A DNA stretch of 64,000 bases from Pseudomonas sp. ANT_H12B. Its GTDB lineage: Bacteria > Pseudomonadota > Gammaproteobacteria > Pseudomonadales > Pseudomonadaceae. The stretch covers positions 1 to 64,000 of the forward strand of contig NZ_VOBI01000020.1 in assembly GCF_008369325.1 (NCBI RefSeq), in the 5' to 3' direction. The translations under genes were made by a program, and so were the position numbers. Shown piece by piece: positions 33,202 to 41,648 of this stretch. Numbering within the stretch: the first letter of the stretch is position 1; every line of letters begins with the position of its first letter. The notes beneath the pieces were generated by a model. That model was not told where the DNA came from and did not search any database. It saw nothing but the letters and a program-made list of their open reading frames with translations.

Positions 33202-33225
33202 AGGCCCCCTTACGGGGGCCTTTTT
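33202..33225 (+). terminator. Intra-operon terminator between fapC and fapD
   Basis: AGGCCCCC-TTAC-GGGGGCCT followed by TTTT: a strong, complete rho-independent signal 14 bases after the fapC stop. Because fapDEF continue in the same direction, it probably acts as a partial terminator that keeps the fibre subunit mRNA in excess. Confidence 0.85.
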
Positions 33226-33250
33226 CAACCCAACCAGAAGGCACCCCACC

Positions 33251-33931
33251 ATGCGCATTATCGCCTTGGCATTTCTGCTTTGCGTGGCCGGTGTAATCGA
33301 GGCTGCACAAATGCCGCTTTCCATCCTGCCAGGTGGCGCGGTGGTGTATAAGCCGATCCAGAGCGTACGCGAGCGTAAGTTTGCCGACCTGGTGCAACAG
33401 AAAACTGACTTCAGTTGCGGCGCAGCAGCGCTGGCGACCATCTTGCGCCAGGCCTATTGGCTGGACGTGAATGAAGAACTGGTCATCGAAGGCATGCTGG
33501 CACACTCCGATCAAGATCTTGTCCGCGTCCAGGGCTTCTCCATGCTCGACATGAAGCGTTACGTGGAAAGTATCGGCATGCGGGCACGTGGCTACCGGGT
33601 ATCGCCGGAAACGTTGAGCGACATCAAAATTCCGGTGGTGGTACTGATGGATATCCGTGGCTATAAACATTTTGTAGTCATTCAAAGAGTCCATAACGGC
33701 TGGGTATATATCGGAGACCCGGTACTCGGCCATAAACGTTACAAGGTCGACGACTTTGTCAAAGGCTGGAACGGCATCATCTTCGCCGTCATCGGCCAGG
33801 GCTACGACAAAACCAATGCCTTGCTCGACCCACCCCTGCCACTGACCGCCAAGAGCGGCATCAACACCTTCCGCCCGGTGCAAGACACAGAGTTGATGGA
33901 TTTCGGATTCATCCGAAGCGACTTCTTCTAA
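33251..33931 (+). CDS. fapD: FapD, C39-like cysteine peptidase of the Fap system
   Basis: 226 residues with a signal peptide (MRIIALAFLLCVAGVIEAA) and a C39 peptidase fold. The catalytic Cys is in TDFSCGAAALATIL (about residue 55), His in GYKHFVVIQRV and Asp in YIGDPVLG, a complete triad. FapD is needed for fibre export and is thought to process Fap proteins in the periplasm. AAGG lies before the ATG. It is preceded by a strong intra-operon terminator, so its expression is probably lower than that of fapABC. Confidence 0.92.
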   Translation: MRIIALAFLLCVAGVIEAAQMPLSILPGGAVVYKPIQSVRERKFADLVQQKTDFSCGAAALATILRQAYWLDVNEELVIEGMLAHSDQDLVRVQGFSMLDMKRYVESIGMRARGYRVSPETLSDIKIPVVVLMDIRGYKHFVVIQRVHNGWVYIGDPVLGHKRYKVDDFVKGWNGIIFAVIGQGYDKTNALLDPPLPLTAKSGINTFRPVQDTELMDFGFIRSDFF

Positions 33932-33964
33932 TAACAAGGGAGCACGACGCTCCGGGAGCATTCA

Positions 33965-34711
33965 ATGAAGACTCCAATCTGGCTAGCGGTGGTTTGCCTG
34001 GCCGCCAGCCTGCCGACCCAGGCACAAACGTTCAAACCCATTGAACTGAATGATCAGGAATTGTCGGTTCTGCGAGGCCGCTATGTCATGCCGGGACGGG
34101 TCATCAGCTTCGGCATTGTCATGACCAGCGCCTGGCAAAATGCCAACGGTGAAGTGATCGGGGCAACTTCCTCGATGCAAATTCAACAATCGACCATCAA
34201 GCCACAGTTCTATGTGTCGATGATCAACGAAAAAGGTAATGGTTCAGGGCGTTCGCAAGTCACCGGAACAGGTACCGTCACTGGCGGCAACGGTCTCAAC
34301 AGCACCGAAGGCGTTACTCAAGTCGTGCGGGCTGCCGGCGACAATAACACTGCCTACAACAACGTTGATATCAACGTCACAAAGGCTAACCAGGCTCCAG
34401 TAACGCAACAGCAGGGCCAGGCATTGGCCGCAGGCTCGACGTTGGTCGGCTCCAATGGCGCGGGTTCGATGAGCGTTTCCTCGACGGGTAATGGTGTGCA
34501 ACTCAACATCGTGGCCAACAACAACCAGGGCAGTACCGTACAACGCCTGGCCCAGGGTGGACTGATGCAGAACACGACGTTGCTCGGCAGTAGCAACCAG
34601 GTCCGCAACCTCACTTCCTTCAATGTCGTGCTGCGTGACAATGCGACGACAGCCGGATCGCTGAACGGCAACCTGGACCAGCTCAAAGGTCTTCGCACCA
34701 TCGGATTCTGA
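33965..34711 (+). CDS. fapE: FapE, minor fibre-associated Fap protein
   Basis: 248 residues with a signal peptide (MKTPIWLAVVCLAASLPTQA). The mature N-terminus (LNDQELSVLRGRYVMPGRVISFG) is typical of FapE. The C-terminal part is rich in Asn, Gln, Gly, Ser and Thr (VDINVTKANQAPVTQQQG). FapE is found in small amounts in purified fibrils and may cap or carry them; its exact role is not settled. GGGAG precedes the ATG. No cysteines remain after signal cleavage. Confidence 0.9.
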   Translation: MKTPIWLAVVCLAASLPTQAQTFKPIELNDQELSVLRGRYVMPGRVISFGIVMTSAWQNANGEVIGATSSMQIQQSTIKPQFYVSMINEKGNGSGRSQVTGTGTVTGGNGLNSTEGVTQVVRAAGDNNTAYNNVDINVTKANQAPVTQQQGQALAAGSTLVGSNGAGSMSVSSTGNGVQLNIVANNNQGSTVQRLAQGGLMQNTTLLGSSNQVRNLTSFNVVLRDNATTAGSLNGNLDQLKGLRTIGF

Positions 34712-34757
34712 TCTACGCTCAGTCTCATCAGATGTAGTCAGAAGGGACGGCTAACCT

Positions 34758-36038
34758 ATGCACCGATCGTTAACGCTCAGAGCTATCGTTTGTTTGAGTA
34801 GCCTGACCCCGACCACACTGCTATATGCAGCATCGGACCCCCAGGTTGAAGCACTAAAACAAGAACTCATGGAGTTGAAACAGCGTTACGAAGCACAACA
34901 GAATGCGTTGATGGTACTCGAGCAACGCGTTCGCCAAGTTGAGGAAACACCGGCGACACCTGCTCCCAAACGCCTGACCAAATCCCCCGCCGAAACGACC
35001 AGGGGTGGCCAGACGGTGGCCGCCGGTGCGCCGGGGACCACAGGCAGTTCATACGGTCAATCGCTCAAGGATGATTCGGCGCCTGCGCAAAGCGTTTCCA
35101 ACCTGTATGACGAGGCCAGCGGCTTCTTTGGTGGCGGCAAGTTCAGCGTCGAAACCGGCCTGACCTACACGCACTACGATACCCGTGCGCTGACGCTCAA
35201 TGGCTTCCTGGCACTGGACTCGATTTTCCTCGGCAACATCAACCTCGACCGCATCAAGGCGGATAACTGGACCCTGGACCTGACGGCCCGCTACAACGTC
35301 GCACAACGCTGGCAGTTCGACATTAACGTCCCCGTGGTTTATCGCGAATCAACGTATTCCTCCGGTGGCGCTGGGGGCGCCGGCCCGGTGACATCGGATG
35401 CAACCGTGACCCGCGACCCGACCATCGGCGATGTAAACGTTGGCGTTGCTTACAAGTTTCTGGATGAGTCGGCCAACCTGCCCGACGCGGTCGTTACATT
35501 GCGCGTCAAGGCACCGACCGGTAAAGACCCTTACGGCATCAAGCTGGTCAATGACCCGAACAACGATAACCTCTCGGTACCTGAGGACTTGCCTACTGGT
35601 AATGGCGTCTGGTCGATCACCCCGGGGATCTCGCTGGTCAAGACCTTCGACCCGGCCGTGCTGTTCGGCACCCTGGCCTACACCTACAACATGGAAGACT
35701 CTTTCAGCGACATCAGCCCTCAGGTCAACTCCAAGGTACGCGGGGACGTGAAACTGGGCGATTCCTGGCAGGTCGGCGCCGGCATTGCATTCGCCTTGAA
35801 CGAGAAGATGAGTATGTCGTTCTCGTTCACCGATCAGTTTGCCGGCAAGAGCAAGATCAAACCGGACGGTGGCGATTGGCAATCGATTTCCAATAGTGAT
35901 TACAACTCGGCCAACTTCAACATCGGCATGACCCTGGCAGCATCCGATAACCTGACGATCGTTCCCAACCTGGCCATCGGCCTGACCGACGACTCGCCTG
36001 ACTTTTCCTTCAGCCTGAAATTCCCGTACTACTTCTAA
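34758..36038 (+). CDS. fapF: FapF, trimeric outer-membrane porin that exports Fap subunits
   Basis: 426 residues. Signal peptide, then a coiled coil (about 30-60: VEALKQELMELKQRYEAQQ with heptads) that forms the periplasmic gate, a linker rich in Ala/Pro/Thr, a plug helix region (SNLYDEASGFFGGGKFSVET) and a 12-strand beta-barrel to the C-terminal Phe (FSLKFPYYF). It secretes unfolded FapB/FapC to the cell surface. It is the last gene of the operon; a strong terminator follows. Confidence 0.93.
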   Translation: MHRSLTLRAIVCLSSLTPTTLLYAASDPQVEALKQELMELKQRYEAQQNALMVLEQRVRQVEETPATPAPKRLTKSPAETTRGGQTVAAGAPGTTGSSYGQSLKDDSAPAQSVSNLYDEASGFFGGGKFSVETGLTYTHYDTRALTLNGFLALDSIFLGNINLDRIKADNWTLDLTARYNVAQRWQFDINVPVVYRESTYSSGGAGGAGPVTSDATVTRDPTIGDVNVGVAYKFLDESANLPDAVVTLRVKAPTGKDPYGIKLVNDPNNDNLSVPEDLPTGNGVWSITPGISLVKTFDPAVLFGTLAYTYNMEDSFSDISPQVNSKVRGDVKLGDSWQVGAGIAFALNEKMSMSFSFTDQFAGKSKIKPDGGDWQSISNSDYNSANFNIGMTLAASDNLTIVPNLAIGLTDDSPDFSFSLKFPYYF

Positions 36039-36045
36039 TCCGGCA

Positions 36046-36085
36046 CCCACAAAAAGCCCGCCTTTTCGGCGGGTTTTTTTGTGGG
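36046..36085. terminator. Bidirectional terminator between fapF and the sigma54 activator
   Basis: CCCAC-AAAAAG-CCCGCC-loop-GGCGGG-TTTTTTT-GTGGG: the inner GC stem is flanked by A and T runs on either side and an outer stem, so it works for both convergent transcripts. Confidence 0.9.
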
Positions 36086-36118
36086 TAGTTGCGGGTTACC
36101 AGCGCTTTTATTTGCAGC

Positions 36119-37444
36119 TCAACGTATCTGATGCTTATGCAACAAACGGTAGAAGGTAGGCCTGGATATCCCCAGTACCTTGGCGGCGATACTCAAATTA
36201 TCGCTGTGACGGTTAAGTACATCGCTCAAGGCCTGGCGCTCTGCCCGGTGTTTGTAGTCTTCCAGCGTGCCCATCGGCGCGGCAATGGTCTGCTGGCTCA
36301 TCAGCCCCAAGTCTCGCGCTTCGATCTGCCGACCTTCGGCCAGTACCAACCCGCGACGGACCCGGTTGGCCAGCTCGCGAACATTGCCCGGCCAGTCATG
36401 CCTGCCCATGGCAATCAAGGCGTCTTCACTGAAGCTGCGCGGACGGCGGCCGGTTTCATGGCTGTAGAAATGGGAAAAGTGGTTGGCCAGCATCGATAAG
36501 TCACCATGGCGCTCACGCAGTGACGCGGTAACAACTTGCAGGACGTTCAGGCGGTAATACAAATCCTCACGAAAGCGTTTCTTCTCGATGGCGGCCTCAA
36601 GGTCGACGTGTGTCGCCGCCAAAACGCGCACATCCACCGGAATCGGCTGACTGCCGCCCACTCGCTCGATGTGTTTTTCTTGCAGGAAGCGCAGCAGATT
36701 GGCTTGCAGTTCCAGAGGCAGGTCACCGATCTCATCGAGAAACAGCGTTCCGCCATTGGCCGCTTCGATCCGTCCGACCTTGCGTTGATGGGCACCGGTA
36801 AAGGCGCCCTTTTCGTGGCCAAACAGTTCGGACTGGATCAAATGTTCGGGGATTGCGCCGCAATTGATGGCGACGAAGGGTTTGCTATGACGCTGGGACT
36901 GTCGATGCAACGTTCGGGCGACCAGCTCTTTACCGGTCCCGCTTTCTCCACGAATCAATACCGGAGATTCGGTGGGCGCCAGTTTGCTTAACAGCTTGCG
37001 CAGTTCGCGAATAGGTTTGCTGTCGCCGAGCAGTTCGTGTTCAGGCTGATCAATGTGAACCGTGCCCTGCCCGCGCAGGCGCGCCATGCCGAACGCCCGG
37101 CCCAGTGTCACCTGAACCCGGGAGACGTCGAAGGGCAAGGTATGAAAGTCAAAAAACCATTCGCAGACAAAGTCCCCGACATTCTGTAGCCGCAGGACTT
37201 CCTGATTGAGTACAGCGATCCACTCGGTGCCACTTCGACTGATCAGTTCTTTGACGGCATCCGGGCGTTCGAGGTGATAAGGCTGCAAACGCAACAGTCC
37301 GACGTCACAGGTTTTGTCGGCAGCATTTTCCAGGGTGCAACTGTCAACGTCCCAACCCACAGCGCGCAAACCCGGCAGTAAACGATGGCAGTCGTCACAA
37401 GGGTCCACTACTAACAGACGTCGTAAGGCAGGCGCTTCGATCAT
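36119..37444 (-). CDS. Sigma54-dependent activator with atypical N-terminal domain (VpsR-like)
   Basis: 441 residues. Residues 1-125 are an atypical receiver-like domain (LLVVDPCDDCHRLLPGLRA). Residues about 137-370 are the AAA+ domain with Walker A GESGTGKE, the sigma54-contacting GAFTGA (HEKGAFTGAHQ) and Walker B GGTLFLDEIGDLP. The C-terminus is a Fis-type helix-turn-helix (LSIAAKVLGISRPTFYRLL). The layout recalls VpsR-type regulators of matrix genes. It converges with fapF, and a sigma54-like promoter lies before fapA, so it is a candidate Fap regulator; that link is inference. Confidence 0.87.
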   Translation of the reverse strand: MIEAPALRRLLVVDPCDDCHRLLPGLRAVGWDVDSCTLENAADKTCDVGLLRLQPYHLERPDAVKELISRSGTEWIAVLNQEVLRLQNVGDFVCEWFFDFHTLPFDVSRVQVTLGRAFGMARLRGQGTVHIDQPEHELLGDSKPIRELRKLLSKLAPTESPVLIRGESGTGKELVARTLHRQSQRHSKPFVAINCGAIPEHLIQSELFGHEKGAFTGAHQRKVGRIEAANGGTLFLDEIGDLPLELQANLLRFLQEKHIERVGGSQPIPVDVRVLAATHVDLEAAIEKKRFREDLYYRLNVLQVVTASLRERHGDLSMLANHFSHFYSHETGRRPRSFSEDALIAMGRHDWPGNVRELANRVRRGLVLAEGRQIEARDLGLMSQQTIAAPMGTLEDYKHRAERQALSDVLNRHSDNLSIAAKVLGISRPTFYRLLHKHQIR

Positions 37445-37787
37445 GACTGTTCCTTGGCGCCAAATTTAAGGAAATATTATTAAAAACAGTCGTTTGGCGG
37501 ACCTGGCTGTAACATTAGCAAGAATTTGACGTGGCCTTGTACCGATTGATTATAGGACGCTCGCGCAATTAGTTATAAGAAGCAACTTTGTTAGTTACCT
37601 AACGAGTATTGCCTTTCATTCAGCTTTCAAAACCTGTCTAAACCTTGAGCCAATGAAAGAAAGTTGAAAATACTTTTAATTGTATGTGACCTGCCCCCCG
37701 GTTGAGGTCATCAGTACAAGTAACCAGCCGAACGGTAAGCCCAACCGACGGCACATCACTTGATTGGGCATACAGAGAGAAAACCCC
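37445..37787. other. AT-rich intergenic region
   Basis: 343 bases, clearly richer in A/T than the surroundings, between divergent genes. Visible items: TTGGCGCCAA palindrome (37453-37462) beside the activator start, and a possible plus-strand promoter (TTGACG at about 37532 with TTATAG 18 bases later). No frame or known RNA is recognised. Confidence 0.4.
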
Positions 37788-38054
37788 ATGAACGCCCCGC
37801 TCCGTATCAACGAAGCTCTTTTGATTGCCGACCGCGCGTTTAAACCGTTCCAATGTGTGGCCTGGGCTCAACAGGACGGTAATGGCGAACTCAGCCTGAC
37901 CGTTATAGATCGTACCGATACCCGTCTGCGCCGTACAAAGATCCCATGCAGTGCCTATTCCGACCCCGCGCAACTCGAACACTTGCTGGAACAAGCACGT
38001 GCCGAATTGAGCCAGGAAGGTTACACGCTGCAATCGTGGTCGATGCCACACTAA
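37788..38054 (+). CDS. Small conserved hypothetical protein
   Basis: 88 residues, starting at ATG 37788 after AGAGAGAAAA. It is a mixed alpha/beta small protein with a predicted strand region (LSLTVIDRTDTRLRR), a single Cys (KIPCSAYSD) and a final amphipathic helix (QLEHLLEQARAELSQEGY). No signal peptide or membrane segment. Codon use fits the genome. I do not recognise a named family. A hairpin follows eight bases after its stop. Confidence 0.65.
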   Translation: MNAPLRINEALLIADRAFKPFQCVAWAQQDGNGELSLTVIDRTDTRLRRTKIPCSAYSDPAQLEHLLEQARAELSQEGYTLQSWSMPH

Positions 38055-38061
38055 GCATCTT

Positions 38062-38085
38062 GCGGGTTACTTCACGGTAACCCGC
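38062..38085 (+). terminator. Hairpin after the 88-residue protein
   Basis: GCGGGTTAC-TTCACG-GTAACCCGC, a perfect 9-bp stem eight bases after the stop. The following bases are C-rich, not T-rich, so it may be rho-assisted or only stabilise the mRNA. The rest of the gap to 38292 shows nothing else. Confidence 0.4.
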
Positions 38086-38292
38086 GCCCTCCCCCGACTG
38101 TTTATTCGAATTTGCACGCTGCCATTACTTGGCAGGCTTGGCAGTGGTTCGAAAAGTCACTGTTCTGGCACAAGACGACCCTCCGTCTGTTAGTTCAGTC
38201 AGTTGTGCATCCAATCATTCAGGGATTGAATGTTTTCCTTATAAGTCGCCACCCCATTCCTGGATCAAGACGACTCGCAAGGAGATGCGTAC

Positions 38293-39582
38293 ATGTCAAT
38301 CCAGACCGTATGTGCCTTACCCTCCGTATTGAATGACGGCGGGGAACTCGATCCAGACTTTTCCGGCAATGGCATAACCCAAGTGTATTTCGCTGGCAGC
38401 ACTTCAAGCATGGCCAACGGGGTGGCGTTTGATTCACGTGGCCGGTTGTTGGTGGCGGCGAAGGTCGGAACACCGGGCGGAAGCCGCTTTGGTCTGGCTC
38501 GCCTGCTTGAGGATGGTTCGGCGGATCTGGCATTTGGCAATCAAGGCAGCGTGATCGGTCAGTTTGAACATGGCTTCGAAGCCATGGCGAGCAAAGTCCA
38601 CGTCCTGCCCGACGGGCATATTCTGCTGGCCGGTCTGCACTACGAAAATGCGCACCGAACGCTGCCCGCCTTGGCGTTGTTTGATCAACAAGGTCGCTCG
38701 ATCCAGGATTTTGGTGGCAATGGACGCTGCGTGGTGCGCTTGCCCGGCAATCTTTCCATGGGGATGCGCGACATTTGGCTCCCCCCCGGCGGACCGGGCA
38801 CCGAAGTCTGTGATGTTTGCGTACAGACGGACGGTCGAATCCTGCTGCAAGCCAATCATCATTTTGAAGTGGCCGACCATGCCGGCATGCTGATACGGCT
38901 CAACGTCGACGGCTCACTGGACAGCACGTTCAATGGTCGCGGTTTTGTGGTGGTCAGGCACTTGCTGATGAACACCTGGCTCAGCAGCCTGATGATGCAA
39001 AGTGACGGTCGGATCCTGGTGGGCGGCTCGATCAACTTTCCTGAAGAAGGTTTGCTGGCCCGCTATCACAGTGACGGCAGTCTCGACGACAGTTTTGCCG
39101 TGGATGGTTTCATGACCTTCCAGGCGCTGGAGCATAGCGCCCGGGTCAACCAGATCGTCCAACATGAAAACGACGATGTGCAATGCTTCGGTAGCAGCCG
39201 CGACCCAATGCATTGCCTGACATTGAAAATACACAGTAACGGACGCCCGGACGTTCATTGCAACGGCGGTCAACCTCAACTATTGAAAATCGGTCATAAC
39301 GGCTGTCAGTGGACCGCCGCCCAGACACTGCCGGACGGCTGTGTATTGGCAGTCGGGGCAACGTTCGGCGGCGTCGAGGCCGATTTCATACTGGCCCGGC
39401 ACCTGCCTGACGGACAGCTCGATTGCAGCTTCGGCAATGGCACCGGTTGGGTCCGTACCCGCCTGGGTAGAAGTCTGGATACCGCGACTTCTTTAGCCGT
39501 GCAGGCCGACGGAAAAATTGTCGTAGGAGGCTATTTGCTGGATGGCAACTATCGGGCGGTCGTCGCACGCTATCTGGGGTAG
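38293..39582 (+). CDS. Delta-60 repeat beta-propeller protein
   Basis: 429 residues built from delta-60 repeats (TIGR02608 type), seen as recurring DGSLDxxFxxxGxV units: LDPDFSGNGITQVYF, VDGSLDSTFNGRGFVVV, DGSLDDSFAVDGFMTF and DGQLDCSFGNGTGWV, each followed by a QxDGRILVGG strand. The repeats are expected to form a beta-propeller. There is no signal peptide at the N-terminus (MSIQTVCALPSVL), so export, if any, would use another route. AAGGAGA precedes the ATG. Such proteins are abundant in plant-associated Pseudomonas; their function is unknown. Confidence 0.82.
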   Translation: MSIQTVCALPSVLNDGGELDPDFSGNGITQVYFAGSTSSMANGVAFDSRGRLLVAAKVGTPGGSRFGLARLLEDGSADLAFGNQGSVIGQFEHGFEAMASKVHVLPDGHILLAGLHYENAHRTLPALALFDQQGRSIQDFGGNGRCVVRLPGNLSMGMRDIWLPPGGPGTEVCDVCVQTDGRILLQANHHFEVADHAGMLIRLNVDGSLDSTFNGRGFVVVRHLLMNTWLSSLMMQSDGRILVGGSINFPEEGLLARYHSDGSLDDSFAVDGFMTFQALEHSARVNQIVQHENDDVQCFGSSRDPMHCLTLKIHSNGRPDVHCNGGQPQLLKIGHNGCQWTAAQTLPDGCVLAVGATFGGVEADFILARHLPDGQLDCSFGNGTGWVRTRLGRSLDTATSLAVQADGKIVVGGYLLDGNYRAVVARYLG

Positions 39583-39660
39583 GCCAAAGTTTTTTTCCTA
39601 CACTTAATCTTCCCTTCTGCTTACGGCAAGTTGCGCGCTTCTTAATACAAGGAGTAGCCG

Positions 39661-40706
39661 ATGTCCGGTTCAATGGCCCAGGCGTTCGCGCACAACCTTC
39701 TCGGGCACTCACCTCGCTGGTACAAGGCGAGCATCGTAGGCTTCCTGATTCTCAATGCCCTGGTGCTATGGACGGTCGGTCCGGTGGCAGCCGGTTGGCT
39801 GTTGGTGCTGGAATTCATCTTCACCCTGGCCATTGCTGTCGCTGATGTTCTGTTTTCTGTCGGCGTTTCTGTCGGCGTTTCTCGATGCATTGACCGTGAC
39901 TGCTGTGATCATCAGTGCGGCCGTGGGCTTTTACTCGGTGTATCACCGCGTTGCCTCGGGCAACGATCCGCGTCAGGACAGCGAGTTTGGCGATGACCAA
40001 CACCTGGCCACACTCCATCACGCCGATCTCGAACAATTCCGTGCCTTTCTGCGCAGCCGGCTGATGCACGGCGCCGTGGGTACCGCGCTGGGCGGTGTTT
40101 GTACCCTGGTCGGTGAACCGCAGAGCCTGCTGATAGGCCACGAGATGGGCTGGCGTTTCACATCGCCGAAGTCGGGCTGATCGGCTTGATGGTGATCGTG
40201 CTGATCAGCGCGTTCACCGGCATTATTGATGAGCATCGCATCGGCAACGCGTTCAAGGACGCCATGCCGTTCACGGCACTGCTGGTGGTGTTTTTCGCAG
40301 TGGTGGCAGTAATTCACGATCAGCAACTATTCACGCCACTGATCCAGTGGGTGCTGGCCCTGCCGGCGGATCAACAACCGGGCATGCTGTTTATTGCCAA
40401 CGGTCTGCTGTCGGCCATCAGCGACAACGTGTTCGTCGCGACCATTTACATCACGAAGTGAAACAGGCCTTCCTCTCTGGCCACATGAGTCGAGAGCATC
40501 TCGAGACGCTGGCCATTGCGATCAATACCGGCACTAACCTGCCGAGCGTGGCGACGCCAAATGGTCAGGCGGCGTTCCTGTTCCTGCTGACCTCGGCGAT
40601 TGCGCCGCTGATTCGCCTGTCGTACGGTCGGATGATGTGGATGGCATTGCCGTACACCGTGGTGATGGGTGTGTTGGGTTGGTATGCCGTGAGCTACTGG
40701 CTGTAA
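39661..40706 (+). pseudogene. nhaB: Decayed Na+/H+ antiporter gene nhaB
   Basis: Start (MSGSMAQAFAHNLLGHSPRW), ribosome site (AAGGAG) and C-terminus (LGWYAVSYWL) are those of Pseudomonas NhaB, but coding continues in frame 1, then 2, then 1, then 3. A first deletion near 39835 joins FTLAIA to LMFCFLSAFL and shifts frame. A second near 40155 joins GHEMGW to FHIAEVGLIGL and shifts again. A single base is missing near 40454 (ATCACGAAGTGA where ATCACCGAAGTG is expected), creating a stop after YITK. About 150 of roughly 500 residues are lost. No functional protein is possible. Confidence 0.93.
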
Positions 40707-40721
40707 ACACCGCCCAAAAAA

Positions 40722-40811
40722 TGTGGGAGCGAGCCTGCTCGCGAAGAGGCCATGTCAGTCAACATTGATGTTGAATGACACACCGCCTTCGCGAGCAGGC
40801 TCGCTCCCACA
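40722..40811. repeat. REP doublet
   Basis: TGTGGGAGCGAGCCTGCTCG at 40722 and its inverted copy CGAGCAGGCTCGCTCCCACA ending at 40811, between convergent nhaB remnant and HAD gene. Confidence 0.9.
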
Positions 40812-40826
40812 TTGGGTTTGGTGTTG

Positions 40827-41648
40827 TTAGCGAGGGAGGATGTAGCGCTCGATCGCCTGGGCGGCGCCGTCTTCAGTGTTGGCGCCAGTGACCACATCGG
40901 CCTGACGCTTCACCGCTTCTTCCGCCTGCCCCATGGCAATCGACAAGCCTGCGCGATGGAACATCGCCGGGTCGTTGCCACCGTCGCCCAGCGCCGCGGT
41001 CTGCTCCAGCGGTACACCGAGAAATTCGGCCAGTGTCGCCAGCGCCTCACCTTTGTTGGCTTTCATCGCGGTCACGTCCAGGTACACCGGTTGAGAACGC
41101 GAAACCTGGGCCTGGCCCTCGACCTTGGGCAGCAATTGCGCTTCCAGTTCGATCAACAGTTCAGTGTTGTTGCTGGCCGCGACGATCTTGTCGATGCGCT
41201 CCAGATACGGCTCGAAACTCTCGACCGTCACCGGCGGATACCCCAGGCCGTGTTGCTCGCGCGGCACCATGGGGCCGGTCGGGTCCTTCACCAGCCAGTC
41301 GCCGCCGCTGAACACCCAGACCTCGATATCTGGCAGATCGGCAAACAACGTCAAAGTGGTCAGCGCCGCCGTTGCCGGCAAGTAATGCGCGACCAGCAAG
41401 CTGCCGTCCGGATTGACGATGGTCCCGCCATTGAAGGCTGCCGTCGGCAGATCGACGCCCAACGCTTCAATCTGCTGCAACATGGCTTTGGGGGGACGGC
41501 CGGTGGCCAGACTGAACAACACGCCGGCCTCGCGCAAGGAGCGAACCGCGTCGATGGTGCGCTGACTCAGGCTGTGGTCGGGCAACAGCAGCGTGCCGTC
41601 CATGTCGCTGAGCAGAAAACGGATGGGATGCAGCGTTGCATCACTCAT
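40827..41648 (-). CDS. Cof-type HAD hydrolase
   Basis: 273-residue HAD phosphatase with a C2 cap. Motif I is LLSDMDGTLL (residues 13-22), motif II SLATGR, motif III Lys near 195 (MKANKGEAL) and motif IV ALGDGGNDPAMF. Cof-type enzymes dephosphorylate sugar phosphates, PLP or FMN; the substrate is unknown. Its ATG overlaps the zwf stop (ATGA), putting it in one operon with gnd and zwf and hinting at a sugar-phosphate substrate. Confidence 0.9.
   Translation of the reverse strand: MSDATLHPIRFLLSDMDGTLLLPDHSLSQRTIDAVRSLREAGVLFSLATGRPPKAMLQQIEALGVDLPTAAFNGGTIVNPDGSLLVAHYLPATAALTTLTLFADLPDIEVWVFSGGDWLVKDPTGPMVPREQHGLGYPPVTVESFEPYLERIDKIVAASNNTELLIELEAQLLPKVEGQAQVSRSQPVYLDVTAMKANKGEALATLAEFLGVPLEQTAALGDGGNDPAMFHRAGLSIAMGQAEEAVKRQADVVTGANTEDGAAQAIERYILPR

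Noticed and set aside
38112..38336. 74-codon plus-strand frame before the delta-60 repeat gene
   Set aside because: Overlaps the start of the delta-60 gene and has no ribosome site.
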